Shown here in pieces: positions 44,456 to 52,900 of a stretch of 60,528 nt of DNA; positions within the stretch are counted from its first letter, which is position 1, and every line of letters starts with the position of its first letter. The position numbers and the translations under genes were made by a program. The DNA is from Castellaniella defragrans_A. GTDB taxonomy: Bacteria > Pseudomonadota > Gammaproteobacteria > Burkholderiales > Burkholderiaceae_B. The DNA lies in NCBI RefSeq assembly GCF_040394755.1, contig NZ_JBEBRQ010000012.1. The stretch is one strand, 5' to 3'. A model generated the notes under the pieces. It saw only the letters and a program-made list of their open reading frames with translations, was not told the DNA's origin and made no database searches.

Positions 44456-46213
44456 ATGAGGGCATTCTTGCATGGCATGAGCGGGAGCATTGCGGCCCTG
44501 CTGATCGGCGGCCTGTTTTGCGCCGGCGTGTCCGCTGCCGGCCACGAGGACATCAACCCCGAGGCTGCCAGTGGTCGCACGGCGCGCACCGCCGCGTATG
44601 CCGAGCATTACATGGCGAGCACCGCCAACCCCTGGGCGACCCGCGCCGCGGTCGACATTCTGGCGCGCGGCGGTTCGGCCGCCGATGCGGCGGTCGCCGC
44701 GCAGATGGTGCTCAATCTGGTCGAGCCGCAGTCCTCGGGAATCGGGGGTGGCGCTTTCATCGTCGCCTTCGATCCGCGCGAGGGGCAGGTGCGCAGCTAT
44801 GATGGCCGCGAGACAGCCCCGGCCAGTGCGCAGGCCACGCGCTTCATGCGCGATGGGCAGGCGCTGGATTTCCAGGCGGCGGTCAATAGCGGCCAGTCCG
44901 TGGGGGTGCCGGGTGTGCTGCGGGCTCTGCGTCTGCTGCATGATGCGCAGGGACGCCTGCCCTGGGCCGATCTGTTCGAGCCGGCGATCCGCCTGGCGCG
45001 CGCGGGGTTCCCGGTGTCGCCGCGGCTGCACGCCTTGCTGGCGGGCGACCAGGGCTTGCGCCGGCAATCCGCGGCAGCCCGTTATTTCTACGACGCCGAT
45101 GGCCAGCCCTGGCCGGTTGGACACGTGCTGCGCAATTCCCAGTTGGCCGACACACTGGCGCTGATTGCGCGTGAGGGCCCGGACGCATTTTATGAGGGGC
45201 CGATCGCGCGCGACATCGTTGAGGCCGTGGCGGCCCACGAGGTGCCGGGCGATTTGTCGCTGGATGATTTGCGCGGCTACCGCGCCCTGGCGCGCGATCC
45301 CCTGTGCATGCCGTATCGCGTTTATCGCCTGTGCGGCGCCCCGCCGCCGAGTTCCGGGCCCCTGGCGGTCCTGCAGATCCTCGGCATCCTGGCGCATACG
45401 CCGATTGCGCAGGATGCGCCCGAGTCCCTGCGGGCGGTGCACCTGTTCGCCGAAGCCGGGCGCCTGGCGTATGCCGACCGCGATGCCTATGTGGCCGACC
45501 CCGCCTTCGTCGAGGTGCCGGTGGCGGGAATGCTCGATCCCGCCTACCTGGCCGCTCGCGCGGCGTTGATCCGCCCCGACCGGAGCATGGGTCGCGCAGA
45601 GGCGGGCGAGCCGCCGCTGAGGCCGGTGCGGCGGGCGGCGGACCGCAGCCTGGAGCCGCCGTCGACCACCCAGATCTCGATCGTCGACGCATGGGGCGGC
45701 GCGGTGTCGATGACCAGTTCGATCGAGGGCGCTTTCGGCAGCAAGATCTTCGTGCGCGGCTTCCTGCTGAACAATCAGCTGACCGACTTTTCATTCCTGG
45801 CGCGGGATGCGCGCGGCCGGCCGATCGCCAACCGGGTCGAAGCCGGCAAGCGGCCCCGCAGTTCGATGTCGCCCATGCTGGCGCTGCGCGACGGGCGGCC
45901 AGTGCTGGTCATCGGCTCGCCGGGTGGCAGTGCCATCATCAATTATGTGGCGCAGACCCTGCTGGGTGTGTTCGATTGGGGGCTGGACATCCAGGCGGCG
46001 GTCGATCTGCCGCACTATGGCAGCCGCAACCGCGCCACCGAAATCGAGGCCGGCACCCCGGTCGAGGCGCTGGTCGGGCCTTTGCGCGCCATGGGCCATG
46101 AGGTTCAAACCGGCGAGTTCCCCAGCGGCCTGCAGGGCATCCAGCGCCTGCCCGATGGCCGTCTGGCGGGCGGCGCCGATCCGCGCCGTGAAGGGCTGGC
46201 CTTGGGCGGGTGA
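44456..46213 (+). CDS. ggt: Gamma-glutamyltransferase
   Basis: A periplasmic Ntn-hydrolase that removes or transfers the gamma-glutamyl group of glutathione. The 585-residue product has a signal peptide (about residues 1-27, ending SAA), SGIGGGAFIVAFDP of the large subunit, and the self-cleavage site before the nucleophilic threonine of PPSTTQISIVDAWG, which begins the small subunit. The downstream NNQLTDFSF and SPGGSAIINYV motifs are typical. GAGGGGGG is just before the ATG. Length is that of E. coli Ggt (580). Confidence 0.95.
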   Translation: MRAFLHGMSGSIAALLIGGLFCAGVSAAGHEDINPEAASGRTARTAAYAEHYMASTANPWATRAAVDILARGGSAADAAVAAQMVLNLVEPQSSGIGGGAFIVAFDPREGQVRSYDGRETAPASAQATRFMRDGQALDFQAAVNSGQSVGVPGVLRALRLLHDAQGRLPWADLFEPAIRLARAGFPVSPRLHALLAGDQGLRRQSAAARYFYDADGQPWPVGHVLRNSQLADTLALIAREGPDAFYEGPIARDIVEAVAAHEVPGDLSLDDLRGYRALARDPLCMPYRVYRLCGAPPPSSGPLAVLQILGILAHTPIAQDAPESLRAVHLFAEAGRLAYADRDAYVADPAFVEVPVAGMLDPAYLAARAALIRPDRSMGRAEAGEPPLRPVRRAADRSLEPPSTTQISIVDAWGGAVSMTSSIEGAFGSKIFVRGFLLNNQLTDFSFLARDARGRPIANRVEAGKRPRSSMSPMLALRDGRPVLVIGSPGGSAIINYVAQTLLGVFDWGLDIQAAVDLPHYGSRNRATEIEAGTPVEALVGPLRAMGHEVQTGEFPSGLQGIQRLPDGRLAGGADPRREGLALGG

Positions 46214-46245
46214 GCGTTGGTCTTGCCCGTTTTCCAGGGGCGTCG

Positions 46246-47094
46246 TCAGCGAAACACCACGGTCCGCGCACCGTTGAGCAGGATGCGGTGCTCGACGTGC
46301 CAGCGCACGGCGCGCGCGAGGACCAGGGACTCGACGTCGCTGCCGATCCGGGTCAGGGCCTGGGCGTCCATCGAATGATCGACGCGCTCGATGTCCTGCT
46401 CGATGATCGGCCCTTCGTCCAGGTCCTGGGTGACGTAGTGGGCCGTCGCGCCGATGATCTTGACCCCGCGCTCATGCGCCTGGTAGTAGGGGCGCGCGCC
46501 CTTGAAGCTCGGCAGGAAGCTGTGGTGGATGTTGATGGCGCGGCCCGCCAGCGCGCGGCACATCTCCTGGGACAGGATCTGCATGTAGCGCGCCAGCACC
46601 ACGAGGTCGACGTTTTCGCGCTCGGCCAGTTCGAGGATGCGCCGTTCCTGTTCCGCGCGGGTTTCTGGCGTCACGGGCAGGTGATGGAAAGGCACGCCGT
46701 GGGCTTGGGCCAGCGGCTGGAAATCCGGGTGGTTGGAAACCACGCACGCGACCTCCACCGGGAGCAGGCCGCTTTGTGTGCGAAACAGCAGATCGTTGAG
46801 GCAATGGCCCTGGCGGCTGACCAGGATCAGCAGGCGGGCCTTGCGCTGTTTGTCGTGGATCTGGAACTGCATCGAGAACCGCTCGGCGACGCCCGCGAAA
46901 TCCTGCGCCAGCTCATCGATACCGGTCGCCACAGGCAAGGAAAAATGGATACGCAGGAAGAACCGTTCGGTATCCGGATCGCCGAATTGTTGCGAGTGGA
47001 TGATGTTGCCGTGGCGCGTCAGCAGCCAGCCCGAAACATGGTGGACGATCCCCATGCGGTCGGGACAGGAGAGGGTCAGAATATATTCGTGCAT
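46246..47094 (-). CDS. purU: Formyltetrahydrofolate deformylase
   Basis: PurU hydrolyses 10-formyl-THF to formate and THF, feeding PurT and balancing one-carbon units. The 282-residue product has an N-terminal ACT domain (about residues 5-80, ILTLSCPDRMGIVHHVSGWL) and a formyltransferase catalytic domain with NIHHSFLPSFKGARPY and GATAHYVTQDLDEGPII. It is the last gene of the chaC-pdxH-flavin reductase-purU set, 69 bases after the flavin reductase stop, and convergent with ggt. Confidence 0.96.
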   Translation of the reverse strand: MHEYILTLSCPDRMGIVHHVSGWLLTRHGNIIHSQQFGDPDTERFFLRIHFSLPVATGIDELAQDFAGVAERFSMQFQIHDKQRKARLLILVSRQGHCLNDLLFRTQSGLLPVEVACVVSNHPDFQPLAQAHGVPFHHLPVTPETRAEQERRILELAERENVDLVVLARYMQILSQEMCRALAGRAINIHHSFLPSFKGARPYYQAHERGVKIIGATAHYVTQDLDEGPIIEQDIERVDHSMDAQALTRIGSDVESLVLARAVRWHVEHRILLNGARTVVFR

Positions 47095-47163
47095 GATGAT
47101 CCAGGCGGTTGCGGGAGGCTCGCGGCGGAGTCGAAGCTGCGCGGGCGCCGCCGTATCCGGGTT

Positions 47164-47694
47164 TCAGTTGCGTGACAAGGGTTCGCTGGCGGGCGTCAGG
47201 TCGAAATCGCCGGCATGATAAATCAAGGGCGCGATGAGCCGTCGCTGGCAGTGCTCGACCTGGCCGACGAGGATGGTGTGGTCGCCCGCCGGGTGCTGTT
47301 GCGTGTTGTGGCATTCGAACCAGGCGGCGCAGCGGGGATCGCCCAGCATCAGCGTGCCGTTGGGCGCGCGGTCCAGATCCAGGCCGGCGAAACGCTCGGG
47401 TTGTGGTCCGCGCGAGAACCGCCGCGCCAGGTCGATCTGCGTGGCCGAGAGGATATGGACGACGTAGCGTTCGATCCGCATGAAAGCGGGCAGGGACGAG
47501 GCGGTGTGCGTCAACGACCACAGCACCATGGGCGGGTTCAGCGAAACCGAACTGAACGAGCTGATGGTCAGGCCCAGCGGAATGCGGGTGTCGGGGTGCT
47601 CCGCCGTGACCACGGTCACGCCGCTGGGAAACCGGCCCAGGGCGGACCGGAAGTACAGGTCCGGAAAATCGGCAGGAGACGGCGCGGAGGGCAT
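47164..47694 (-). CDS. Flavin reductase-like (FMN-binding split-barrel) protein
   Basis: A 176-residue protein of the flavin reductase-like family: ALGRFPSGVTVVTAEH near residue 18, ISSFSSVSLNPPMVLWSL and the WFECHNTQQHPAGDHTILVGQV block. Such proteins supply reduced FMN to oxygenases or act alone as NAD(P)H:flavin oxidoreductases. The ATG at 47694 has CTCCCC only, no clear ribosome binding site; the longer frame to 47763 runs into pdxH. It follows pdxH by 7 bases. PNP oxidase is also a split-barrel FMN protein, a coincidence of fold or shared flavin need. Confidence 0.85.
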   Translation of the reverse strand: MPSAPSPADFPDLYFRSALGRFPSGVTVVTAEHPDTRIPLGLTISSFSSVSLNPPMVLWSLTHTASSLPAFMRIERYVVHILSATQIDLARRFSRGPQPERFAGLDLDRAPNGTLMLGDPRCAAWFECHNTQQHPAGDHTILVGQVEHCQRRLIAPLIYHAGDFDLTPASEPLSRN

Positions 47695-47701
47695 GGGGAG
47701 G

Positions 47702-48331
47702 TCAGGGCGCGAGGCGCTGTAGCGTCCAGTCGCCGTTCTGGCGCGTGTAGACCAGGCGGTCATGCAGCCGCGAAGGGCGGCCCTGCCAGAATTCGATGGA
47801 CTCCGGGTCCAGCCGGTAGCCGCCCCAGTGCGGCGGGCGGGGAGGATCGTCGCCCATGGACTGGGCCAATTCCTGCGAGCGCGTGGTCAATGCCTCGCGG
47901 GTCGTCGGCTGGCTTTGCCGCGAGACCCAGGCGCCGATGCGCGATCCCAGCGGGCGGCTATGGAAATAGGCGTCGGATTCCTCGGACGAAACCCGTGTGA
48001 CGCAGCCGTCGATGCGGACCTGGCGTTCGAGTTCGGGCCAGAAGAACAGCAGGCTGGCGTAGGCATTGGCGTCGAGCTCATGCCCCTTGCGGGATTCATA
48101 GTTGGTGTAGAACACGAAACCCTGGGTATCGTAGCCCTTGAGCAGCACGATGCGCGCGGAAGGCCGGCCCCCGGACGTTGCCGTTGCCAGGGTCATCGCC
48201 GTGGGCTCGAGGACCTCGCTGTGCAGGGCCTGATCGAGCCAGAGCCCGAACTGGGTGTAGGGGTCGCTGGCGGCGGAGGATTCCAGGAGTTCGAATTTCT
48301 GGTAGGTCTGGCGGATATCGGCGATGGACAT
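47702..48331 (-). CDS. pdxH: Pyridoxamine/pyridoxine 5'-phosphate oxidase
   Basis: PdxH makes pyridoxal 5'-phosphate from PNP or PMP with FMN and O2. The 209-residue product has the expected length (E. coli 218). Signatures are PTAMTLATATSGGRPSARIVLLKG near residue 43 (split by the RIVLLK FMN motif), FYTNYESRKGHELD, and the C-terminal EFWQGRPSRLHDRLVY. It is 20 bases after chaC. Confidence 0.96.
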   Translation of the reverse strand: MSIADIRQTYQKFELLESSAASDPYTQFGLWLDQALHSEVLEPTAMTLATATSGGRPSARIVLLKGYDTQGFVFYTNYESRKGHELDANAYASLLFFWPELERQVRIDGCVTRVSSEESDAYFHSRPLGSRIGAWVSRQSQPTTREALTTRSQELAQSMGDDPPRPPHWGGYRLDPESIEFWQGRPSRLHDRLVYTRQNGDWTLQRLAP

Positions 48332-48351
48332 GGCAGTGGGTTCCGGTGTCT

Positions 48352-49011
48352 CTAGCGCGGGCGCTCGACGGGTGAATGGTCAATCGCGATGGCGCGCGCG
48401 ATGGCGCGCAATCTGCGGTCATGGATGCCGGCGGCCTCGAGGGCTTCGGCGGTTTGCAGCACGTATTCGGTACAGGAGCCGTATTGGCCGTGGCCCTGGC
48501 GCACGATGGGCACGATCTGCTCCAGTGACAGGCCTGGGACGTAGCCGTCGGCGGCGCGGTCCATCGTGAAGACCAGTGCCTGAACGAGGCCCTCGGGGGT
48601 GCGGCAGGCCAGCCAGCGCGGAATATATGCGCCGCTGGGCATTTCGCGGCGCCACAGGGCGGTCATGATGGGCGGCACCTGATCGGCGGCGATCCGATAG
48701 GCTCGCCCCTGGCACGAACCGCCCACATCCAGGCCGAACACCAGTCCCGGGACCTCGGGGGTGCCCCGGTTGACGCGCGACCACAGGCACAGGGCGCGAT
48801 GGTAGCCGTGGATGTGCGCCATGCGGGATTCGATGTGATCGAATTCCGGGCGCCAGACCAGTGAGCCATAGCCGAATATCCACAGGTCGTTGCGGCCGTT
48901 CCAGTTGCGCAGTGTGTGATCGATCGAGGCCTGGCGTTCCGCGTCGTCCAGCAGCCTGAAACGCCGGACGGAGGGTGGCGGGCGGCGGGCGGACGGCAGG
49001 AAGGTGTTCAC
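48352..49011 (-). CDS. ChaC-like gamma-glutamylcyclotransferase
   Basis: A 219-residue protein of the ChaC family that splits glutathione to 5-oxoproline and cysteinylglycine. The family motif FGYGSLVWRPEFD lies near residue 46, and the catalytic glutamate is expected in the CTPEG-EALVF region or nearby. It is the first gene of a four-gene minus-strand set and is divergent from tcdA. ggt, which attacks glutathione in the periplasm, lies 2 kb away, so the region holds both routes of glutathione breakdown. Confidence 0.88.
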   Translation of the reverse strand: MNTFLPSARRPPPSVRRFRLLDDAERQASIDHTLRNWNGRNDLWIFGYGSLVWRPEFDHIESRMAHIHGYHRALCLWSRVNRGTPEVPGLVFGLDVGGSCQGRAYRIAADQVPPIMTALWRREMPSGAYIPRWLACRTPEGLVQALVFTMDRAADGYVPGLSLEQIVPIVRQGHGQYGSCTEYVLQTAEALEAAGIHDRRLRAIARAIAIDHSPVERPR

Positions 49012-49097
49012 GGGTGCTTGCGGTTCGGGGATGCGGAATCGAAGCCTTATTGTAGAGGACTTGTCCAGTAAAATGGTTGCCCTATCGGACGAGCCTC

Positions 49098-49985
49098 ATG
49101 ACTTCAGATCTTTGCCCGGCGCCCGGTGCGCCCGCCGATCCGCCTTCCGCCGAACCGGTGCCGATCGACCCCGCGCGGCGTTTCGGCGGCATCGACCGCC
49201 TCTATGGCGCTGGCGCCCTGGAGGCGCTGGCCGGCTTGCGGGTGGTGGTCGCGGGTATCGGCGGGGTCGGCACATGGTGCGTCGAAGCGCTGGCGCGTTC
49301 CGGGGTCGGCGCTCTGACCCTGGTCGATCTGGACCATATCGCCGAATCCAACATCAATCGTCAGGCGCATGCCCTGGACAGCACCCTGGGTTGTTCCAAG
49401 ATCGAGGCCATGGCCGGGCGCGTGCGCGACATCAATCCTGCCTGCGCTGTGCATCTGGTCGATGATTTCATCGATGCCGATAATGTGGCCGCAATTCTGT
49501 CGGCCGGGCCGGGGCCCGGCGTTCTCGTGGATTGCACGGATCAGGTGCCGGCCAAGGTGGCGATGATTCTTGCGGCGCGCGCGGCGGGCTGGCCGCTGAT
49601 TGTCTGTGGCGGGGCCGGCGGCAAGACCGATCCGCTGGCTCTGCGGGCCGGCGACTTGTCGCTGGCCGTGCATGATGCGCTGTTGGGGCGTGTGCGTCAG
49701 GTCTTGCGGCAGCGCCACGGCTATCCCAAGGGCGGCGCGGCGGGCGGCAAGGCCAGCCGCCGGCCCGCTCGCATGGGCGTCGACTGCCTGTGGTTCGAGC
49801 AGCCGGTCGTCTTGCCCGAGGCCTGGCGGGCAGCGCCCGAGGGGGCCAGCCCCCAGGGCCTGTCCTGCGCCGGCTACGGCTCGATCGTTACCGTCACCGC
49901 CACCATGGGCCTGGCCGCGGCCGACCGGGCCTTGCGCCAGGGGCTGGCCCTGGCCGATCACCGCACGGACCGGTCGCCGGGATAG
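49098..49985 (+). CDS. tcdA: tRNA threonylcarbamoyladenosine dehydratase
   Basis: TcdA (CsdL) is an E1-like enzyme that cyclises t6A-37 to ct6A using ATP. The 295-residue product has the Rossmann loop VVVAGIGGVGTWCVEALARSG (residues about 49-69), LVDLDHIAESNINRQAHAL and DCTDQVPAKVAM. The ATG at 49098 is preferred over a TTG at 49077. Its end overlaps the convergent uvrA by 28 bases. The product has an extended, Pro/Ala-rich N terminus compared with E. coli TcdA (268). Confidence 0.93.
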   Translation: MTSDLCPAPGAPADPPSAEPVPIDPARRFGGIDRLYGAGALEALAGLRVVVAGIGGVGTWCVEALARSGVGALTLVDLDHIAESNINRQAHALDSTLGCSKIEAMAGRVRDINPACAVHLVDDFIDADNVAAILSAGPGPGVLVDCTDQVPAKVAMILAARAAGWPLIVCGGAGGKTDPLALRAGDLSLAVHDALLGRVRQVLRQRHGYPKGGAAGGKASRRPARMGVDCLWFEQPVVLPEAWRAAPEGASPQGLSCAGYGSIVTVTATMGLAAADRALRQGLALADHRTDRSPG

Positions 49986-52900
49986 TTCGCGGGCGTGTCC
50001 GGACGCGCTGCATGCCGGGCGAGGAATTCCGCCAGGACATGGCCGGTATGGGTGGCGGCGGTCGCGAGCTGTTCGGGGCTGCCCTCGGCCACCAGCCGGC
50101 CGCCGCCGTCGCCGCCTTCGGGCCCCAGGTCCAGGATCCAGTCGGCCTCGGCGATGACGTCCAGATTGTGCTCGATCACCACGACGGTATTGCCCGCGTC
50201 CACCAGCCGGTGCAGCACGTGGATCAGTTTTTCCACATCGGCGGTCGACAGGCCCACGGTGGGCTCGTCCAGCACGTACAGCGTATGCGGCGCGCGCGAG
50301 GCGCGGCCGGTGCGCGTCAGGCCCTCGTCCAGATGCGCCTTGGTGAGTTCGGTGACGAGTTTGATGCGCTGCGCTTCGCCGCCCGAGAGCGTCGGCGATG
50401 GCTGCCCCAGTGTCAGGTAGCCCAGCCCCACATCCTGCATCAGTTGCAGCGCGCGCGCGATCTTGCGATGCGCGGCGAAATGGCCGACCGCCTCGTCCAC
50501 CTCCATACGCAGCAACTCGCCCGCGTTGCGTTCGCGCCAGCGCACCCCCAGGGTTTCCTGGTTGAAGCGCGCGCCGTGGCAGGCATCGCACGGCACCTTG
50601 ACATCGGGCAGGAAACTCATCTCGATCGTGCGCATGCCCTGGCCTTCGCATTCCGGGCAGCGGCCCTCGCCCGTGTTGAACGAGAAGCGTGAACTCGTCC
50701 AGCCCCGCATGCGCGCCTCGCGGGTGGCGGCAAAGAGCTTGCGCACATCGTCCCAGAAACCCACATAGGTCGCCGGGCAGGAGCGGGGCGTCTTGCCGAT
50801 TGGCGTCTGGTCGACTTCGAGGACCCGGTCGATGGCCTGCCATCCCTGGATCGATGCGCAGCCGCGCCAGGCGGGCGCCTTGCGGGCGGATACTGCGCGC
50901 GCCAGATTGTCCAGCAACACGTCGCGCGCCAGGGTCGATTTGCCCGAACCCGACACCCCGGTCACGACGCTGAGCCGTCCCACTGGAATGCGCGCGCAGA
51001 CCTGTCGCAGGTTGTGCAGGTCGGCATCCACGATCTCGATCATCGGCGTATTGGCCGCCACCGCCCGGCGTCCGGCCATCGGGTGACGCAGGGGCGTGCG
51101 CAGATAACGGCCCGTGAGCGAGGCGGGGTTGTCCATGATGCCCTGGACGCTGCCTTGCGCCACCACCATGCCGCCGCGCACGCCCGCGCCCGGTCCGATG
51201 TCGATGACGTGGCCCGCCCGGCGGATCGTGTCTTCGTCGTGCTCGACGACCACCAGGGTATTGCCGTTGCCCTCCAGGCGCGCCAGGGCATCGAGCAGGA
51301 TGCGGTTGTCGCGCGGATGCAGGCCGATCGTGGGCTCGTCCAGCACGTAGCACACCCCTTGCAGGTTCGAGCCCAGTTGCGCGGCGAGGCGGATGCGTTG
51401 CGCCTCGCCGCCCGAGAGCGTCGGCGAGGCGCGGTCCAGCGTCAGGTAACCCAGCCCCACGGATTCCATGAAATTGAGCCGGCTGCGGATTTCGGCCAGC
51501 ACGTCGCGTGCGATCTCGGCCTCGCGGCCCTGGCCGCCGATGCCGAGGAAAAAGCGCTGGGCATCGCTGACCGCCATCGAGGCCAGCTCGGCAATCGAGC
51601 GGTCGCGCCAGCGGAAGGCCAGGGCGACGGGGTTGAGGCGTTGGCCGTGGCAGTGCGGGCAGGGCGCCAGGGTGTCGCCGGCCCACTCGTTCCAAGTGGC
51701 CTCCTCGCCGCTCTGGTCCTCGGTGAAGCCCTGGAGCTGCAGGCCAGTGCCGAAGCAGTGCGGACACCAGCCGTGGCGCGAGTTGTACGAGAACAAGCGG
51801 GGGTCGGGCTCTGGAAAGCTCGTGCCGCAACTGGGGCAGGCGCGCTTGACCGAGAAGGTCTGGGTCCCGGGCTGGGCGGCGAGGCCCTGCGCGCGGCGCG
51901 TGTCGAGGCTGCCGGTGCCGGCGGTCAGGCCGGCCAGCAGGCTGAAGCGTCCCCGGCCGAGGGCCAGGGCGGCGCGCACGGCCTCGCGCAGCGTCCCCTC
52001 GTCGCGCACGTCGACGATCAGGTCGCGCACCGGCAGTTCGATCGTGTGTTCCTGGTAGCGGTCCAGACGCGGCCAGGGGGTGACCGGGATGAATTTTCCA
52101 TCGACCCGCAGGTGCGTGTGGCCGTGCGCGGCGGCCCATTTGGCGAGATCGGTGTAGTAACCCTTGCGCGCCACGACCAGGGGCGCCAGCAGGCCGACGT
52201 GCTTGCCCGCATGGTCGCGCAACAGCTGTGCGACGATCTGCTCCGCGGTCTGGGGCTCGACGGGGATCTGGCAATCCGGGCACATCTGGGTGCCGAGCTT
52301 GACGTACAGCAGGCGCAGGAAGTGATGGATTTCGGTCATCGTCGCCACGGTCGATTTGCGTCCGCCGCGGCTGGTGCGCTGCTCGATCGCCACCGTGGGC
52401 GGGATGCCGTAGATCGCGTCCACATCCGGCTTGCCCGCTGGCTGCACGATGGCGCGGGCGTAGGCGTTGAGGGATTCGAGGTAGCGGCGCTGGCCTTCAT
52501 TGAACAGGATGTCGAAGGCCAGGGTCGATTTGCCCGAGCCCGATACGCCGGTGATGACGGTGAAGGCATCGCGCGGGATGTGTACGTCGATGCCCTTGAG
52601 ATTGTGCTCGCGGGCGTTGACGATGTGGATGTCGTGCGCCGCCTGCGGGCGCGCCGCCGGGGCGTAGGCCGCGGGCGGCTCGGTCAGGAGCGTGCGGCGC
52701 GATTCGAGGCCGCGGACATAATCCGCCAGCGCGCGCCCCGTGTGCGAATCGGTCTGCGCCATCAGCGACTCGGGCGTGCCCTGGGCGACGATCCGGCCGC
52801 CCTGGTCGCCGCCCTCGGGGCCGAGGTCGATCAGCCAGTCGGCGGCGCGAATCACGTCCAGATTGTGCTCGATGATCAGCAGCGAGTGGCCAGCGGCCAG

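Noticed and set aside
49104..52283. Long minus-strand frame overlapping the last part of uvrA in another frame
   Set aside because: Low-complexity Arg/Pro/Gly-rich translation with no motif; the UvrA frame explains the same bases.
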